Assembly: GCA_025935925.1 (NCBI GenBank)
Contig: JAICUI010000007.1
Span: 1-64,000, forward strand
Source: Chloroflexota bacterium
GTDB lineage: Bacteria; Chloroflexota; Limnocylindria; Limnocylindrales; CSP1-4
DNA length: 64,000 bases
Direction of reading: 5' to 3'
Made by a program: the position numbers and the translations under genes. Below, piece after piece: positions 40,574 through 48,325 of this stretch. The notes below the pieces were generated by a model. It was not told the DNA's origin. It made no database searches and saw only the letters and a list, made by a program, of their open reading frames with translations. Position 1 is the first letter of the stretch; each line of letters starts with the position of its first letter.

Positions 40574-41827
40574 GTGAGCATGAGCCGTCGCGTGACCGCC
40601 GTCCTGGTGGCGCTCGTGGTCCTGCTCGGAGGGTGCGCGAGCGCCCCCGAGCCGTCACGCGGGCTGCCGGGGGACGCCGCCGGCGGTCCGTCCAGCGGCA
40701 CCGCCACCGGTGGGCCGAGCGTCAGCGGGAACCCCGGCCCATCGCCGATCGCCGGGGCGGGTCACGAGCTCTACGGGTTCCTGCCGTACTGGGAGATGGA
40801 CGATCCGGGCATCGCGGAGCACGTCGCGTCGCTGCCGCTGACGACGCTCGGCCTGTTCAGCGTCACGCACACCGGCAAGGGCGCGATCAACACCCGGACG
40901 CGCGGCTACACGCTCCTGACGGGCGACGTCGGGCGCGGGCTGATCGCCGCGGCCCATCGCGGCGGCGGGCGCGTCGAGATCGTGTACACGAGCTTCGGGG
41001 CGGCGCGCAACCGGCGGCTGCTCGAGGACACCGAGCTGCAGCGGTCCGTGACCGGGGCCCTCGTCGCGCAGGTCGCCGAGCTGGGCGTGGACGGCGTCGA
41101 CGTCGACATCGAGGCCCTCGACCCGACGCTGGTCCCAGCCTACGGCGCGTTCGTCGGCGGGCTTCGGGATGCGCTCCGGACGGCGGATCCGGCACTCACC
41201 GTCTCGGCGGCGACCGGCGCACACGTCCTCGGCGCGGCCATGGCGGTCGCCGCGGCCGACGCGGGGGCGGACCGGATCTTCCTCATGGGCTACGACTACC
41301 GGACCGCGGGCTCGGAGCCCGGCGCGACGGCGCCGCTCGATCGCAGCGACGGCGATCCGGCGACGCTGCGGTCCTCGCTCGACCTGTACGCGGCCCTCGG
41401 CGTTCCCGCGGACCGCCTCCTGCTCGGGCTGCCGCTGTACGGCATCGACTGGCCCGTGGCCGGACCGCTCATCGGGGCGCCCGCCATGGGCCGCGGCGAG
41501 GCCTGGTTCCCGCGCGCGCACGTCGACGTCCTGACGAATCCGGGCGTCGTTCCGGAGCGGGACGACGTCGAGCAGGTCGACGTGTACTTCCTCTCGTCCG
41601 ACGGGCTCACCGGCGTCCCGACGGCATCGCCCGGTGCATCGGTCCCGCTCGACCGCGCGTGGCGCGCGACGTACGTCGACACGCCGGCGACGCTCGCGCC
41701 GAAGCTCGGGCTCGCGAACGACCGCGCGCTCGCCGGCGCCGGCTTCTGGGCGATCGGCTACACGCGCGGCCTCCCGGCGTACACGGACCTGATGCGGTCG
41801 TTCGCGGCGGGGAAGCCGCTGCCGTAG
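40574..41827 (+). CDS. GH18-family glycoside hydrolase lipoprotein
   Basis: A 417-residue secreted lipoprotein. Signal MSRRVTAVLVALVVLLGGCA with lipobox Leu-Gly-Gly-Cys, a Ser/Gly/Pro-rich linker, then a TIM-barrel with FLPYWEMDDP, the GH18 catalytic signature DGVDVDIE in LGVDGVDVDIEAL, and FLMGYDYRT plus LLLGLPLYGIDW later in the barrel. Likely cleaves peptidoglycan- or chitin-type beta-1,4 N-acetylglucosamine bonds, as in spore-cortex or cell-wall glucosaminidases. GTG 40574 lies 9 nt after GGAGG (40560-40564); a GTG at 40553 is an alternative. Confidence 0.88.
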   Translation: MSMSRRVTAVLVALVVLLGGCASAPEPSRGLPGDAAGGPSSGTATGGPSVSGNPGPSPIAGAGHELYGFLPYWEMDDPGIAEHVASLPLTTLGLFSVTHTGKGAINTRTRGYTLLTGDVGRGLIAAAHRGGGRVEIVYTSFGAARNRRLLEDTELQRSVTGALVAQVAELGVDGVDVDIEALDPTLVPAYGAFVGGLRDALRTADPALTVSAATGAHVLGAAMAVAAADAGADRIFLMGYDYRTAGSEPGATAPLDRSDGDPATLRSSLDLYAALGVPADRLLLGLPLYGIDWPVAGPLIGAPAMGRGEAWFPRAHVDVLTNPGVVPERDDVEQVDVYFLSSDGLTGVPTASPGASVPLDRAWRATYVDTPATLAPKLGLANDRALAGAGFWAIGYTRGLPAYTDLMRSFAAGKPLP

Positions 41828-41867
41828 GTCGGCGAGGGAGGCGCTCCGCGCGACCTCATCCGCGCCC

Positions 41868-41896
41868 TTGACAACCCGGCCGGCTGGGCGTTCAAT
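41868..41896 (+). promoter_or_regulatory. Promoter of the ArsR-SRPBCC-VOC operon
   Basis: TTGACA (41868-41873), 17-nt spacer, TTCAAT (41891-41896); transcription would start just before the palindrome at 41910. Confidence 0.65.
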
Positions 41897-41909
41897 GGCG
41901 AGGCAATGC

Positions 41910-41925
41910 ATAACCACTTGGTTAT
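41910..41925. promoter_or_regulatory. ArsR operator palindrome
   Basis: ATAACCA-CT-TGGTTAT, a perfect 7-bp inverted repeat between the promoter and the ribosome binding site of the ArsR gene, where a repressor would block transcription. Confidence 0.7.
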
Positions 41926-41935
41926 GAAAGGAGCC

Positions 41936-42301
41936 ATGGACCAGCTCTCCGCCGTCTTCGGGGCCCTCGCGGATCCGACGCGCCGCGCCATCCTCGCCAG
42001 CCTGGCGAGTGGCGAGCGCTCGGTCGCGGAGCTCGGAGCGCCGTTCGCCATCAGCCAGCCCGCGGTGTCCAAGCACCTGCGGGTCCTGGAGGACGCCGGC
42101 CTGATCACCCGGAGCCGGCGGGGGACCGCGCGCCTCAGCCACCTCCGCGCGAAGCCGTTGCAGCAGGCGTCGGAGTGGCTCGTGGGGTACCGCGAGTACT
42201 GGGAGGAGAGCTACGAGCGGCTCGACGAGCTGCTCGAGCGGATCCAGGCACAGCCGCCGGCGGACGAGCCGGCCGATGACGAGGAAGGAGCCGTCGAATG
42301 A
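41936..42301 (+). CDS. ArsR-family transcriptional repressor
   Basis: A 121-residue winged-helix regulator: MDQLSAVFGALADPTRRAIL, ELGAPFAISQPAVSKHLRVL (recognition helix) and LEDAGLITRSRRGTARLSHL, then an acidic tail. It lacks the Cys/His metal sites of SmtB-type sensors and belongs to the group that sits before SRPBCC genes. ATG 41936 gives the usual family N-terminus; AAAGGAG is close (2 nt) upstream, and an in-frame ATG at 41906 near the predicted transcription start is the alternative. Probably autoregulated through the palindrome at 41910. Confidence 0.92.
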   Translation: MDQLSAVFGALADPTRRAILASLASGERSVAELGAPFAISQPAVSKHLRVLEDAGLITRSRRGTARLSHLRAKPLQQASEWLVGYREYWEESYERLDELLERIQAQPPADEPADDEEGAVE

Positions 42302-42804
42302 CCGCCGCCACCGCCCACTACCGGATCGTCGCCGAACCGGGCGCCCCATCCGTGACCATCGAGCGAGAGGTCGCCGCGCCGCGTGACCTCGTCTTCCGCT
42401 GCTTCACCGACCGCGACCTCCTGCCGCAGTGGCTCGGGCCGCGCCGGTACGCGACGCGGATCGAGGAGATGGACGTCCGCCACGGCGGGTCCTGGAGCTA
42501 CGTCAACATCGACCCCGAGACCGGCGCCGAGTTCGGCTTCCGCGGCGTCTACCACGGCGAGCCGACCCCCGACCAGTTCGTCCAGACCTTCGAGTTCCTC
42601 GGCGCGCCGGGCCACGTCTCGATGGACACGCTCCAGTTGATCGACCGCCGGGACGGCCGCACCCTCATCCGGACGATCTCGCTGTTCCAGTCCGTCGAGG
42701 CGCGCGACGCGATGCTCGAGCACGGGATGGAATACGGCGTCAAGGAGGGCTACGAGCGGCTCGACGAGCTCGTCGATCGCCTCCAGGACCGGGCGGGGGC
42801 GTAG
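42298..42804 (+). CDS. SRPBCC (AHSA1/START-like) domain protein
   Basis: A 168-residue START-like protein: VTIEREVAAPRDLVFRCFTD, LLPQWLGPRRYATRIEEMDV, GGSWSYVNIDPETGAEFGFR and a long C-terminal helix (MEYGVKEGYERLDELVDRL). The hydrophobic cavity fold binds lipids or small aromatic ligands. Coupled to the ArsR gene by an ATGA overlap, a combination seen widely, probably for responses to a small hydrophobic molecule. Confidence 0.9.
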   Translation: MTAATAHYRIVAEPGAPSVTIEREVAAPRDLVFRCFTDRDLLPQWLGPRRYATRIEEMDVRHGGSWSYVNIDPETGAEFGFRGVYHGEPTPDQFVQTFEFLGAPGHVSMDTLQLIDRRDGRTLIRTISLFQSVEARDAMLEHGMEYGVKEGYERLDELVDRLQDRAGA

Positions 42805-42806
42805 CG

Positions 42807-43229
42807 ATGGAGTTCAAGCTCGAGGTCGTGGTCGTCCCGGTGACGGACGTGGATCGCGCCAAGGCCTTCTACGCGGACAAGGTCGGCTTCCCGGTCGACC
42901 TCGACGCGGCACCCCGCGAGGGCTTCCGGGTCGTCCAGATGACGCCGCAGGGCTCGGGCTGCTCGGTGACGATCGGCACGGGGCTGTCCGAGATGGCCCC
43001 GGGGTCGCTCAAGGGTCTGCAGCTGTGCGTCGCGGACATCGAGGCCGCGCACGACCTGCTCGAGGGCCGCGGCGTTCCGGTAACGCCCGTCCGCCACCAC
43101 GACGGCACCGAGTTCGTCGACGGGCGCAGCGACGACGACTGGAACTCGTTCTTCTTCTTCGACGACCCGGACGGCAACTCGTGGGCCGTCCAGGAAAGCC
43201 CGACGATGCGCGCGGCCACCACCGGCTGA
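42807..43229 (+). CDS. VOC/glyoxalase-fold protein
   Basis: A 140-residue vicinal-oxygen-chelate protein with two beta-alpha-beta-beta-beta modules: LEVVVVPVTDVDRAKAFYAD, KVGFPVDLD, LQLCVADIEAAHDLLEGRG and a final FFFFDDPDGNSWAVQES. It starts 2 nt after the SRPBCC stop and ends the operon before a large bidirectional hairpin. Glyoxalase, dioxygenase or resistance function cannot be distinguished. Confidence 0.88.
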   Translation: MEFKLEVVVVPVTDVDRAKAFYADKVGFPVDLDAAPREGFRVVQMTPQGSGCSVTIGTGLSEMAPGSLKGLQLCVADIEAAHDLLEGRGVPVTPVRHHDGTEFVDGRSDDDWNSFFFFDDPDGNSWAVQESPTMRAATTG

Positions 43230-43251
43230 GTCAACCGCGTTCGCCACCTCC

Positions 43252-43300
43252 GGCGCGAGCCGGGCCGGTCCCCCGAGGGACGGCGGCCCGGGCTCGCGCC
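43252..43300. terminator. Long bidirectional hairpin
   Basis: GGCGCGAGCC (43252-43261) pairs perfectly with GGCTCGCGCC (43291-43300), with further internal GGGCC/GGCCC and GTCCC/GGGAC pairing. It lies between convergent genes ending at 43229 and 43321. Confidence 0.7.
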
Positions 43301-43320
43301 TCCGCGTGTCCGCGCCCTCG

Positions 43321-43524
43321 TCACGCCGCCGAGCGGCGATCCCAGGTGTAGAGCTCGCCGCACGCGCACGCGAAGGTCCACCGTTCGACCCGGCGGCCCT
43401 CGTGGTCGAGCGTCACGGACGGGGTCCGCTCCCGCTCCGCGCGCAACGTCCCGTTGGCGTGCCGGTGGTGGACCACCGGGAACCGCCGCGGGTCGGTCGA
43501 CACGTCCACCAGCCAGTCCGTCAT
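43321..43524 (-). CDS. 67-aa CxC protein, probably SOS-regulated
   Basis: The product is a 67-residue soluble protein with a C-terminal RWTFACACGELYTWDRRSAA, i.e. a Cys-x-Cys pair near the end that might hold half a metal site or a disulfide. I do not recognise the family. GGAGG lies 6-8 nt before the ATG and an exact SOS box (43539-43556) is centred about 24 nt upstream, so LexA control is likely. Converges with the VOC gene across a long hairpin. Confidence 0.65.
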   Translation of the reverse strand: MTDWLVDVSTDPRRFPVVHHRHANGTLRAERERTPSVTLDHEGRRVERWTFACACGELYTWDRRSAA

Positions 43525-43538
43525 CGCGTGCCTCCAGC

Positions 43539-43556
43539 ATCGAACGAATGTTCGAT
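43539..43556. promoter_or_regulatory. SOS box (LexA operator)
   Basis: ATCGAAC-GAAT-GTTCGAT is a perfect 7-bp inverted repeat with 4-nt spacer and contains TCGAAC-N4-GTTCGA, the Gram-positive/actinobacterial LexA consensus. It lies between the divergent genes starting at 43524 (minus) and 43686 (plus). Confidence 0.75.
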
Positions 43557-43685
43557 ATGGTACCGGCTCACGCGGCGGGCGGCGGCCGGCCGTGGCGGGT
43601 GTCGGCGCGCGACCGGCGGTCGCGGGTCCGCGCCGGGACGCGGCGCTCGCTAGGCTAAGCGCACCGGCAGCACGAGGAGGGATCG

Positions 43686-44051
43686 GTGCAGGGTGCAGGA
43701 ACGGCGCATGGGCGCGTGACGTCCGGTCGGCTGTGCGAGGACGCGCTGCGGGCGTTCGACCGGCTGTGCGAGGTCGAGCGGCAGCGCGCGGGGGACGCGG
43801 CGGAGCTGACGCCGCGACAGCGCAACCGCCGGCTGCTGCTCGAGATGCGGGCGCACGCGAGCGAGTGGATCGTCCCGCCGCAGCTCGCGGACACGGTCGC
43901 CGAGCTGATCGCCGCGGCCGACCGGATCGACGATCCGGCGCTCGCGCAGGTCTGGACCGACCACCTCCCGGTCGCGGTCCTCAGCTGCCTCGAGCGACGA
44001 AGTCTGGCGCGCCGGCTGGCGGACGGAGATCCTTTCGTCGCGACCGCCTGA
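43686..44051 (+). CDS. Hypothetical protein, helical
   Basis: A 121-residue mainly alpha-helical protein: SGRLCEDALRAFDRLCEVER, LTPRQRNRRLLLEMRAHASE, WIVPPQLADTVAELIAAADR. No family recognised. GAGGAGGG lies about 5 nt before the GTG, a good ribosome binding site, and TAGGCT at 43651-43656 could serve as -10. The SOS box at 43540 is about 130 nt upstream, so shared control is possible but less certain than for the minus-strand neighbour. Confidence 0.65.
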   Translation: MQGAGTAHGRVTSGRLCEDALRAFDRLCEVERQRAGDAAELTPRQRNRRLLLEMRAHASEWIVPPQLADTVAELIAAADRIDDPALAQVWTDHLPVAVLSCLERRSLARRLADGDPFVATA

Positions 44052-44200
44052 CGCCGCCCCCGGGCGAACCCGGGCCGCCCGATGCGCTGCGTCTCGACGC
44101 GGCCGCGCGCGTTCGTCGTCGCGGCCGCCGGACGCCGGGCGGCGCCCGTACGCTCCACCAGCGTTCGGAGAACGTGGTCGCAGGTGAGCGCCCGGGGCAG

Positions 44201-44215
44201 TATCGTCGCGCGATG
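44201..44215 (+). promoter_or_regulatory. -10 element for leaderless SRPBCC transcript
   Basis: TATCGT (44201-44206), 6 nt, ATG 44213. Confidence 0.45.
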
Positions 44216-44605
44216 GCGGACTACGAGCGGAGCCTCACGGTGGGCATCGGCGCCGATGCGGCGTTCGCGTTCCTCGCGGACCCCGGGAACCTGGCGGCGT
44301 ACGCGCCGCCGATCGCCCACGTGGAGTCGATCGCCGTCTCGGGCGATCCGGCCGAGGCGGCCGAGGAGGGCGAGGCCGAGGATCCCGCGGCGGCCGTGCG
44401 GTTCCTGCCCGACGCCGCCGCACGGCGCGTCGAGTGGGGCCGCGGCGCATACGCCGGTTCGGCATCGATCGAATCGTCGACCGCGAGCACGTCGACGATC
44501 GTGTTCCGGCTCCGCGTCCGGGACGACGCCGACCCCGACGCGATCCGCGCCTCGCTCGACCAGGCGGCCCGAAACGTGATGCGCCTGCTGCTCGTCCGCC
44601 GCTGA
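44213..44605 (+). CDS. SRPBCC-like protein
   Basis: A 130-residue protein that opens DYERSLTVGIGADAAFAFLA and DPGNLAAYAPPIAHVESIAV, a START/SRPBCC-type first strand and helix, then an acidic insertion (EAAEEGEAEDPAAAV) and a terminal helix (DQAARNVMRLLLVRR). Short for the fold but complete in outline. Ligand unknown. The ATG is the first after a -10-like TATCGT. Confidence 0.7.
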   Translation: MADYERSLTVGIGADAAFAFLADPGNLAAYAPPIAHVESIAVSGDPAEAAEEGEAEDPAAAVRFLPDAAARRVEWGRGAYAGSASIESSTASTSTIVFRLRVRDDADPDAIRASLDQAARNVMRLLLVRR

Positions 44606-44716
44606 CGAGCCGTCGCTCACCGGCGCGGCGAGGGCAGCGCGCACATCCATCGCCGCCGATCGTCCGCCTGGCCGGACGTGTCGAAAGGGACAGATGGCGG
44701 ACGACGGACGCGGTGG

Positions 44717-44732
44717 CACAATCGCCGTCATG
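44717..44732 (+). promoter_or_regulatory. -10 element for leaderless cyclase transcript
   Basis: CACAAT (44717-44722), 7 nt, ATG 44730. Confidence 0.4.
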
Positions 44733-46703
44733 TCCGAGGTCCTCACGCCGTCCGGCCCGCCGGAGGTCGACAAGATCGCCGCGGCGCGCGCCGCGATCGC
44801 GCGGAAGGCGTGGCCCGAGGCGTTCGAGCTGCTGTCGGCCGCCGACCGCGAGGGTCCGCTCGCAGGCGCCGACCTCGAGGCGCTGTCGCTCACGGCGTTC
44901 TTCGCGGCGCAGCCGGAGGTCGAGGACGACGCCCTCGAGCGCGCGTTCAAGGCCTACCTCGACGCGGGTGACGAGCCGCGCGCGGCGTACGTCGCGATCG
45001 AGCTCGGGCGCACGGCGGGGCGGCTGGGCAAGGCATCCATCGCGTCGGGCTGGCTCCGCCGCGCCGAGCGGCTGCTGTCGGATGGCGGCGACACGTACGT
45101 CCACGGATATCTGTCGCTGATCCGCAGCGAGCAGGCGCGGTACACGGGCCGGGTCGACGAGGCGGTCGCGCTCGCGGAGCAGGCGATCGACATCGGCGCC
45201 CGCACGTCCGACGCCGACCTTCGGGCGTGGGCGCTCGCGAACCTTGGGGAGATGAAGATCGCGACCGGTGCGACGCCCCAGGGCATCGCGCTGCTGGAGG
45301 AGGCGTCGATCGCCGCCGTCAACGGCGAGCTGTCGCCGTTCACGAGCGGCGTGACCGCGTGCCGGATGATCTCCGCCTGCCGCGACCTGTGCGACTACGG
45401 ACGCGCCAGCGAGTGGATCGAGGCGACCGAGCGCTACTGCCGCCGCGAGGCCATGGCCGGCTTTCCCGGCGTGTGCCGCGTCCATCGCGCCGAGATCGCG
45501 GCGATCGGCGGCGCATGGGAGCAGGCCGAGACGGATCTCCGGCAGGCGACGATCGAGCTCGAGCGGTTCCGGGCGACCCAGCCCCAGGCGGACGGCCACT
45601 ACGCGATCGGGGACATCCGGCGGCTGCGCGGCGACTTCGAGGGTGCCGAGGCGTCGCTGCGCGAGGCCCATGCGCTCGGGCGGGACCCGCAGCCGTCGCT
45701 CGCGCTGATCCGGCTCGCGCAAGGCCGGGTGAAGGCGGCGAGGACGGCGATCGACGCGGCGGTCGCGGAGCAGGGCTGGAACCGGTGGTCGAAGGCCCGG
45801 CTGCTGCCGGCGCAGGTCGAGATCCGGCTCGCGGACGGCGACGTCGCCGGCGCTCGTGCGGCCGCGGAGGAGCTCGCGTCGACGGTCGGGACGGATGCGT
45901 CGCCCGCGATGGACGGCGGGCACCACGTCGCGCTCGGCCGCGTGCTGCTCGCCGAGGGGGACGTCGCGGGCGCCTCGCGCGAGCTGCGCGCCGGGATCCG
46001 GACGTGGCAGGAGGTCGGAGCGCCGTACGAGGTCGCTCGGGCGCGGGTGCTGCTGGCGGCGGCCCTGCGATCCGTCGACGACGCCGAAGGCGCGTCCCTC
46101 GAGCTGTCTTCGGCGCTGGAGGAGTTCCGGCGCCTCGGGGCGACGGTCGACGCGTCGGCGGCGGAGCGGCAGCTCGCGGAGGCCGACGATCGCCGGCAGG
46201 CCCCGGAGCAGGTCCGCCGGGCATTCATGTTCACGGACATCGTCGGCTCCACGAACCTTGCCGAGGCGCTCGGCGACGCGGCGTGGGACCGCGTCCTCCG
46301 CTGGCACGATGACACGCTGCGCCGGCTGATCGCGGCGGGAGGCGGCGACGTCGTCAAGACGACCGGCGACGGGTTCTTCGTCGCGTTCCCGAGCGCCCGG
46401 AAGGCGATCGACTGCGCCGTCGCGATCCAGCGCGCGCTGCGCGACCACCAGGCGGCCGCGGGCTTCGTGCCACCGATCCGGATCGGGATCCACGCGGCCG
46501 ATGCCAACCGGCGAGGCATGGACTACAGCGGGATCGGCGTGCACGTCGCGGCCCGCGTCGGCGCGCTGGCCGGGTCGGGCGAGGTGCTCGCGACCGTCGA
46601 GACGCTCCGCGAGGCGGGCGAGACGGCGATCGAGGGCTCCCGCGAGGTCAGCGTGAAGGGCGTATCGGCACCCATCGCCGTCGCCACTGTCGCCTGGAGC
46701 TGA
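44730..46703 (+). CDS. TPR-repeat protein with C-terminal class III adenylate/guanylate cyclase domain
   Basis: A 657-residue soluble protein. Residues about 10-485 are tandem helical TPR-like repeats (for example EQARYTGRVDEAVALAEQAI). Residues about 490-655 form a class III nucleotide cyclase: metal Asp D503 in FMFTDIVGST, D547 in VKTTGDGFFVAF, and a Lys before TTGDG suited to adenine. The transition-state Asn is replaced by His in SGIGVHVAARVG, with the following Arg kept. The cyclase lies at the C-terminus with no membrane or AAA domain. ATG 44730 is preferred over 44694 because CACAAT sits 7 nt before it. Confidence 0.85.
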   Translation: MSEVLTPSGPPEVDKIAAARAAIARKAWPEAFELLSAADREGPLAGADLEALSLTAFFAAQPEVEDDALERAFKAYLDAGDEPRAAYVAIELGRTAGRLGKASIASGWLRRAERLLSDGGDTYVHGYLSLIRSEQARYTGRVDEAVALAEQAIDIGARTSDADLRAWALANLGEMKIATGATPQGIALLEEASIAAVNGELSPFTSGVTACRMISACRDLCDYGRASEWIEATERYCRREAMAGFPGVCRVHRAEIAAIGGAWEQAETDLRQATIELERFRATQPQADGHYAIGDIRRLRGDFEGAEASLREAHALGRDPQPSLALIRLAQGRVKAARTAIDAAVAEQGWNRWSKARLLPAQVEIRLADGDVAGARAAAEELASTVGTDASPAMDGGHHVALGRVLLAEGDVAGASRELRAGIRTWQEVGAPYEVARARVLLAAALRSVDDAEGASLELSSALEEFRRLGATVDASAAERQLAEADDRRQAPEQVRRAFMFTDIVGSTNLAEALGDAAWDRVLRWHDDTLRRLIAAGGGDVVKTTGDGFFVAFPSARKAIDCAVAIQRALRDHQAAAGFVPPIRIGIHAADANRRGMDYSGIGVHVAARVGALAGSGEVLATVETLREAGETAIEGSREVSVKGVSAPIAVATVAWS

Positions 46704-46710
46704 GATCCGG

Positions 46711-46728
46711 GGTGTCGCCACGGCGACA
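46711..46728 (+). terminator. Hairpin after cyclase gene
   Basis: GTGTCGCC (46711-46718) pairs with GGCGACAC (46721-46728) around 2 nt; no U-tract. Could also be an operator palindrome for the next gene. Confidence 0.35.
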
Positions 46729-46749
46729 CGTCGGCCGTCCGCTGCAACG

Positions 46750-46779
46750 TTGACGCGGGGGTGACCGGTCCGCGAGGAT
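46750..46779 (+). promoter_or_regulatory. Putative promoter of the repeat-protein gene
   Basis: TTGACG (46750-46755), 18-nt spacer, GAGGAT (46774-46779). Confidence 0.4.
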
Positions 46780-46823
46780 CCGCATCACCAACCACTCGAT
46801 AGCCGAGCAAGGGAGCAGGAGCG

Positions 46824-47108
46824 ATGGCGACCAACAAGACCAAGGACGCGGGACCGGACGGCCAGACCAAGAAGACGCTGTTCACCGGCGAAGAGGACGA
46901 CGTCGAGGGGCATCGGCAGCCGACCACGAAGGACGCGGGTCCTGACGGCCAGACCAAGAAGACGCTGTTCACCGGCGAAGAGGACGACGTCGAGGCCCAT
47001 CGCCAGCCGACGACCAAGGACGCCGGCCCGGACGGCCAGACCAAGAAGACCCTGTTCACGGGCGAGGACGACGACGTCGAGGGCCACCGGCAGCCGCTCA
47101 CCAAGTAG
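46824..47108 (+). CDS. 94-aa protein of three 29-residue tandem repeats
   Basis: After MATNK the protein consists of three nearly identical 29-residue units, each TKDAGPDGQT KKTLFTGE(E/D)DDVE(G/A)HRQP(T/L), and ends TK. It is highly charged, lacks Cys and hydrophobic stretches, and is probably disordered. AGGAG lies 3-4 nt before ATG, a promoter-like pair lies upstream and a GNRA-capped hairpin follows, so it looks like a complete monocistronic gene. Possible roles: multi-core peptide precursor, stress-protective disordered protein, or multivalent adaptor. No modification or export gene adjoins it. Confidence 0.8.
   Translation: MATNKTKDAGPDGQTKKTLFTGEEDDVEGHRQPTTKDAGPDGQTKKTLFTGEEDDVEAHRQPTTKDAGPDGQTKKTLFTGEDDDVEGHRQPLTK
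46839..47099 (+). repeat. Three 87-bp tandem repeats
   Basis: Units at 46839-46925, 46926-47012 and 47013-47099, in frame. Protein differences are only G/A, E/D and T/L at three positions, while third codon positions vary (for example GGA/GGT/GGC for one Gly), which points to selection on the peptide rather than recent duplication. Confidence 0.9.
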
Positions 47109-47140
47109 CACCGACCGGGCGCACTGACTGGCGCTCCATT

Positions 47141-47168
47141 CGAGGCGGATCCGCAAGGATCCGCCTCG
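47141..47168 (+). terminator. Hairpin with GCAA tetraloop
   Basis: A perfect 12-bp stem (47141-47152 with 47157-47168, arms CGAGGCGGATCC/GGATCCGCCTCG) capped by GCAA, 32 nt after the repeat-protein stop. No U-tract. Confidence 0.6.
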
Positions 47169-47276
47169 CTCCATGTCCGGCCCCGAAAACCGCGGTCGGG
47201 TTACGCGCGTACCCAGCCGCAGGCGCGGCAACCGTCGCCCGTTCCGCGACGCCCGACGCCGGTGGAGGACGTGCCC

Positions 47277-48311
47277 ATGGCTCGCCGATCCCTCGCGCTC
47301 CTGGCCAGCCTTGCGCTGGCCGCCCTCCTCGCGACGCCGGCCGTCGCGAAGAGTCCCAACGCGGTCAACGCCTTCCACGTCACCACGCTCCAGACGACGG
47401 CCAGCGACCCGAGCCTCGTCAACGGCTGGGGGCTGGTCGCCGGACCCACCACGCCCTGGTGGGTGTCGAACAACGGCACCGACACATCGACGCTGTACAA
47501 CGCAGCGGGCGTCAAGCAGGCGCTCACAGTCGCGGTCGCGGGTGAGCCGACGGGCGTCGTGTTCAATGCGAATCCGAACGCGTTCCCCGTCGCCGACGGG
47601 AGCACGACCGCATCCCGGTTCATCTTCGCGACGCAGTCCGGGACGATCCAGGGCTGGGCCGGCGGCGCCGCCGCGACCGTCCGCGCCACGTCGCCCGACG
47701 GCGGGCAGTACACGGGCCTGGCCATCGGCAGCTCGAGCGGATCGCCCTACCTTTACGCCGCGGACTTCGGCAACGGCCGCATCGACGTCCTCGACGGGTC
47801 GTTCGCCTACCAGCACTGGGCGGGCGCGTTCGTCGATCCGATGCTCCCGGCGCACTACGCGCCGTTCAACATCCAGGCGCTCGGTGGAACGCTGTTCGTC
47901 GCCTACGCCCTCAACGACGGCGGCGACGAGGTGCACGGCGAGGGCCTCGGCATCGTGAGCGCGTTCGGGATGGACGGCTCGTTCGAGGGCCGCGTCGCGA
48001 CCTTTGGCGCGCTGAACGCTCCGTGGGGCCTCGCGTCGGCGCCGGCGAGCTGGGGCCGGTTCGCCGGCAACCTGCTGGTCGGGAACCTCGGCGACGGCCG
48101 GATCAACGCGTATCGCCCGACGAGCTCGGGCTGGGAGGCCAACAGCCACCTCAAGCTCGCCAACCACCATCCGCTCGTCATCGACGGCCTGTGGGGGATC
48201 GCGTTCGGCAACGGCGCCGCCAACAACGGCTCGACCTCGACGCTGTTCTTCGCGGCGGGGCCGAAGGACGAGACGGAGGGTGCGTTCGGGACGGTGACCG
48301 CCGTCCCCTGA
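47277..48311 (+). CDS. TIGR03118 family secreted protein
   Basis: A 344-residue protein with a clear Sec signal (MARRSLALLASLALAALLAT, then PAVAKS). The mature part begins VTTLQTTASDPSLVNGWGLV and PWWVSNNGTDTSTLYNAAG, then PTGVVFNANPNAF, YLYAADFGNGRIDVLDG and LWGIAFGNG, the diagnostic blocks of the TIGR03118 beta-propeller-like family. Function of the family is unknown. GGAGG lies 8 nt before ATG 47277. Unlike some members it has no PEP-CTERM anchor. Confidence 0.88.
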   Translation: MARRSLALLASLALAALLATPAVAKSPNAVNAFHVTTLQTTASDPSLVNGWGLVAGPTTPWWVSNNGTDTSTLYNAAGVKQALTVAVAGEPTGVVFNANPNAFPVADGSTTASRFIFATQSGTIQGWAGGAAATVRATSPDGGQYTGLAIGSSSGSPYLYAADFGNGRIDVLDGSFAYQHWAGAFVDPMLPAHYAPFNIQALGGTLFVAYALNDGGDEVHGEGLGIVSAFGMDGSFEGRVATFGALNAPWGLASAPASWGRFAGNLLVGNLGDGRINAYRPTSSGWEANSHLKLANHHPLVIDGLWGIAFGNGAANNGSTSTLFFAAGPKDETEGAFGTVTAVP

Positions 48312-48325
48312 TCGGTCGCGGCTCC

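Noticed and set aside
43686-44051. Calling the plus-strand neighbour of the SOS box as LexA-regulated
   Set aside because: The box is about 130 nt from its start and much closer to the minus-strand gene; kept only as a possibility.
46711-46728. Perfect 8-bp palindrome as a regulator operator
   Set aside because: The 2-nt gap and position right after a stop codon fit a hairpin equally well, and no regulator gene adjoins; left as a weak terminator.
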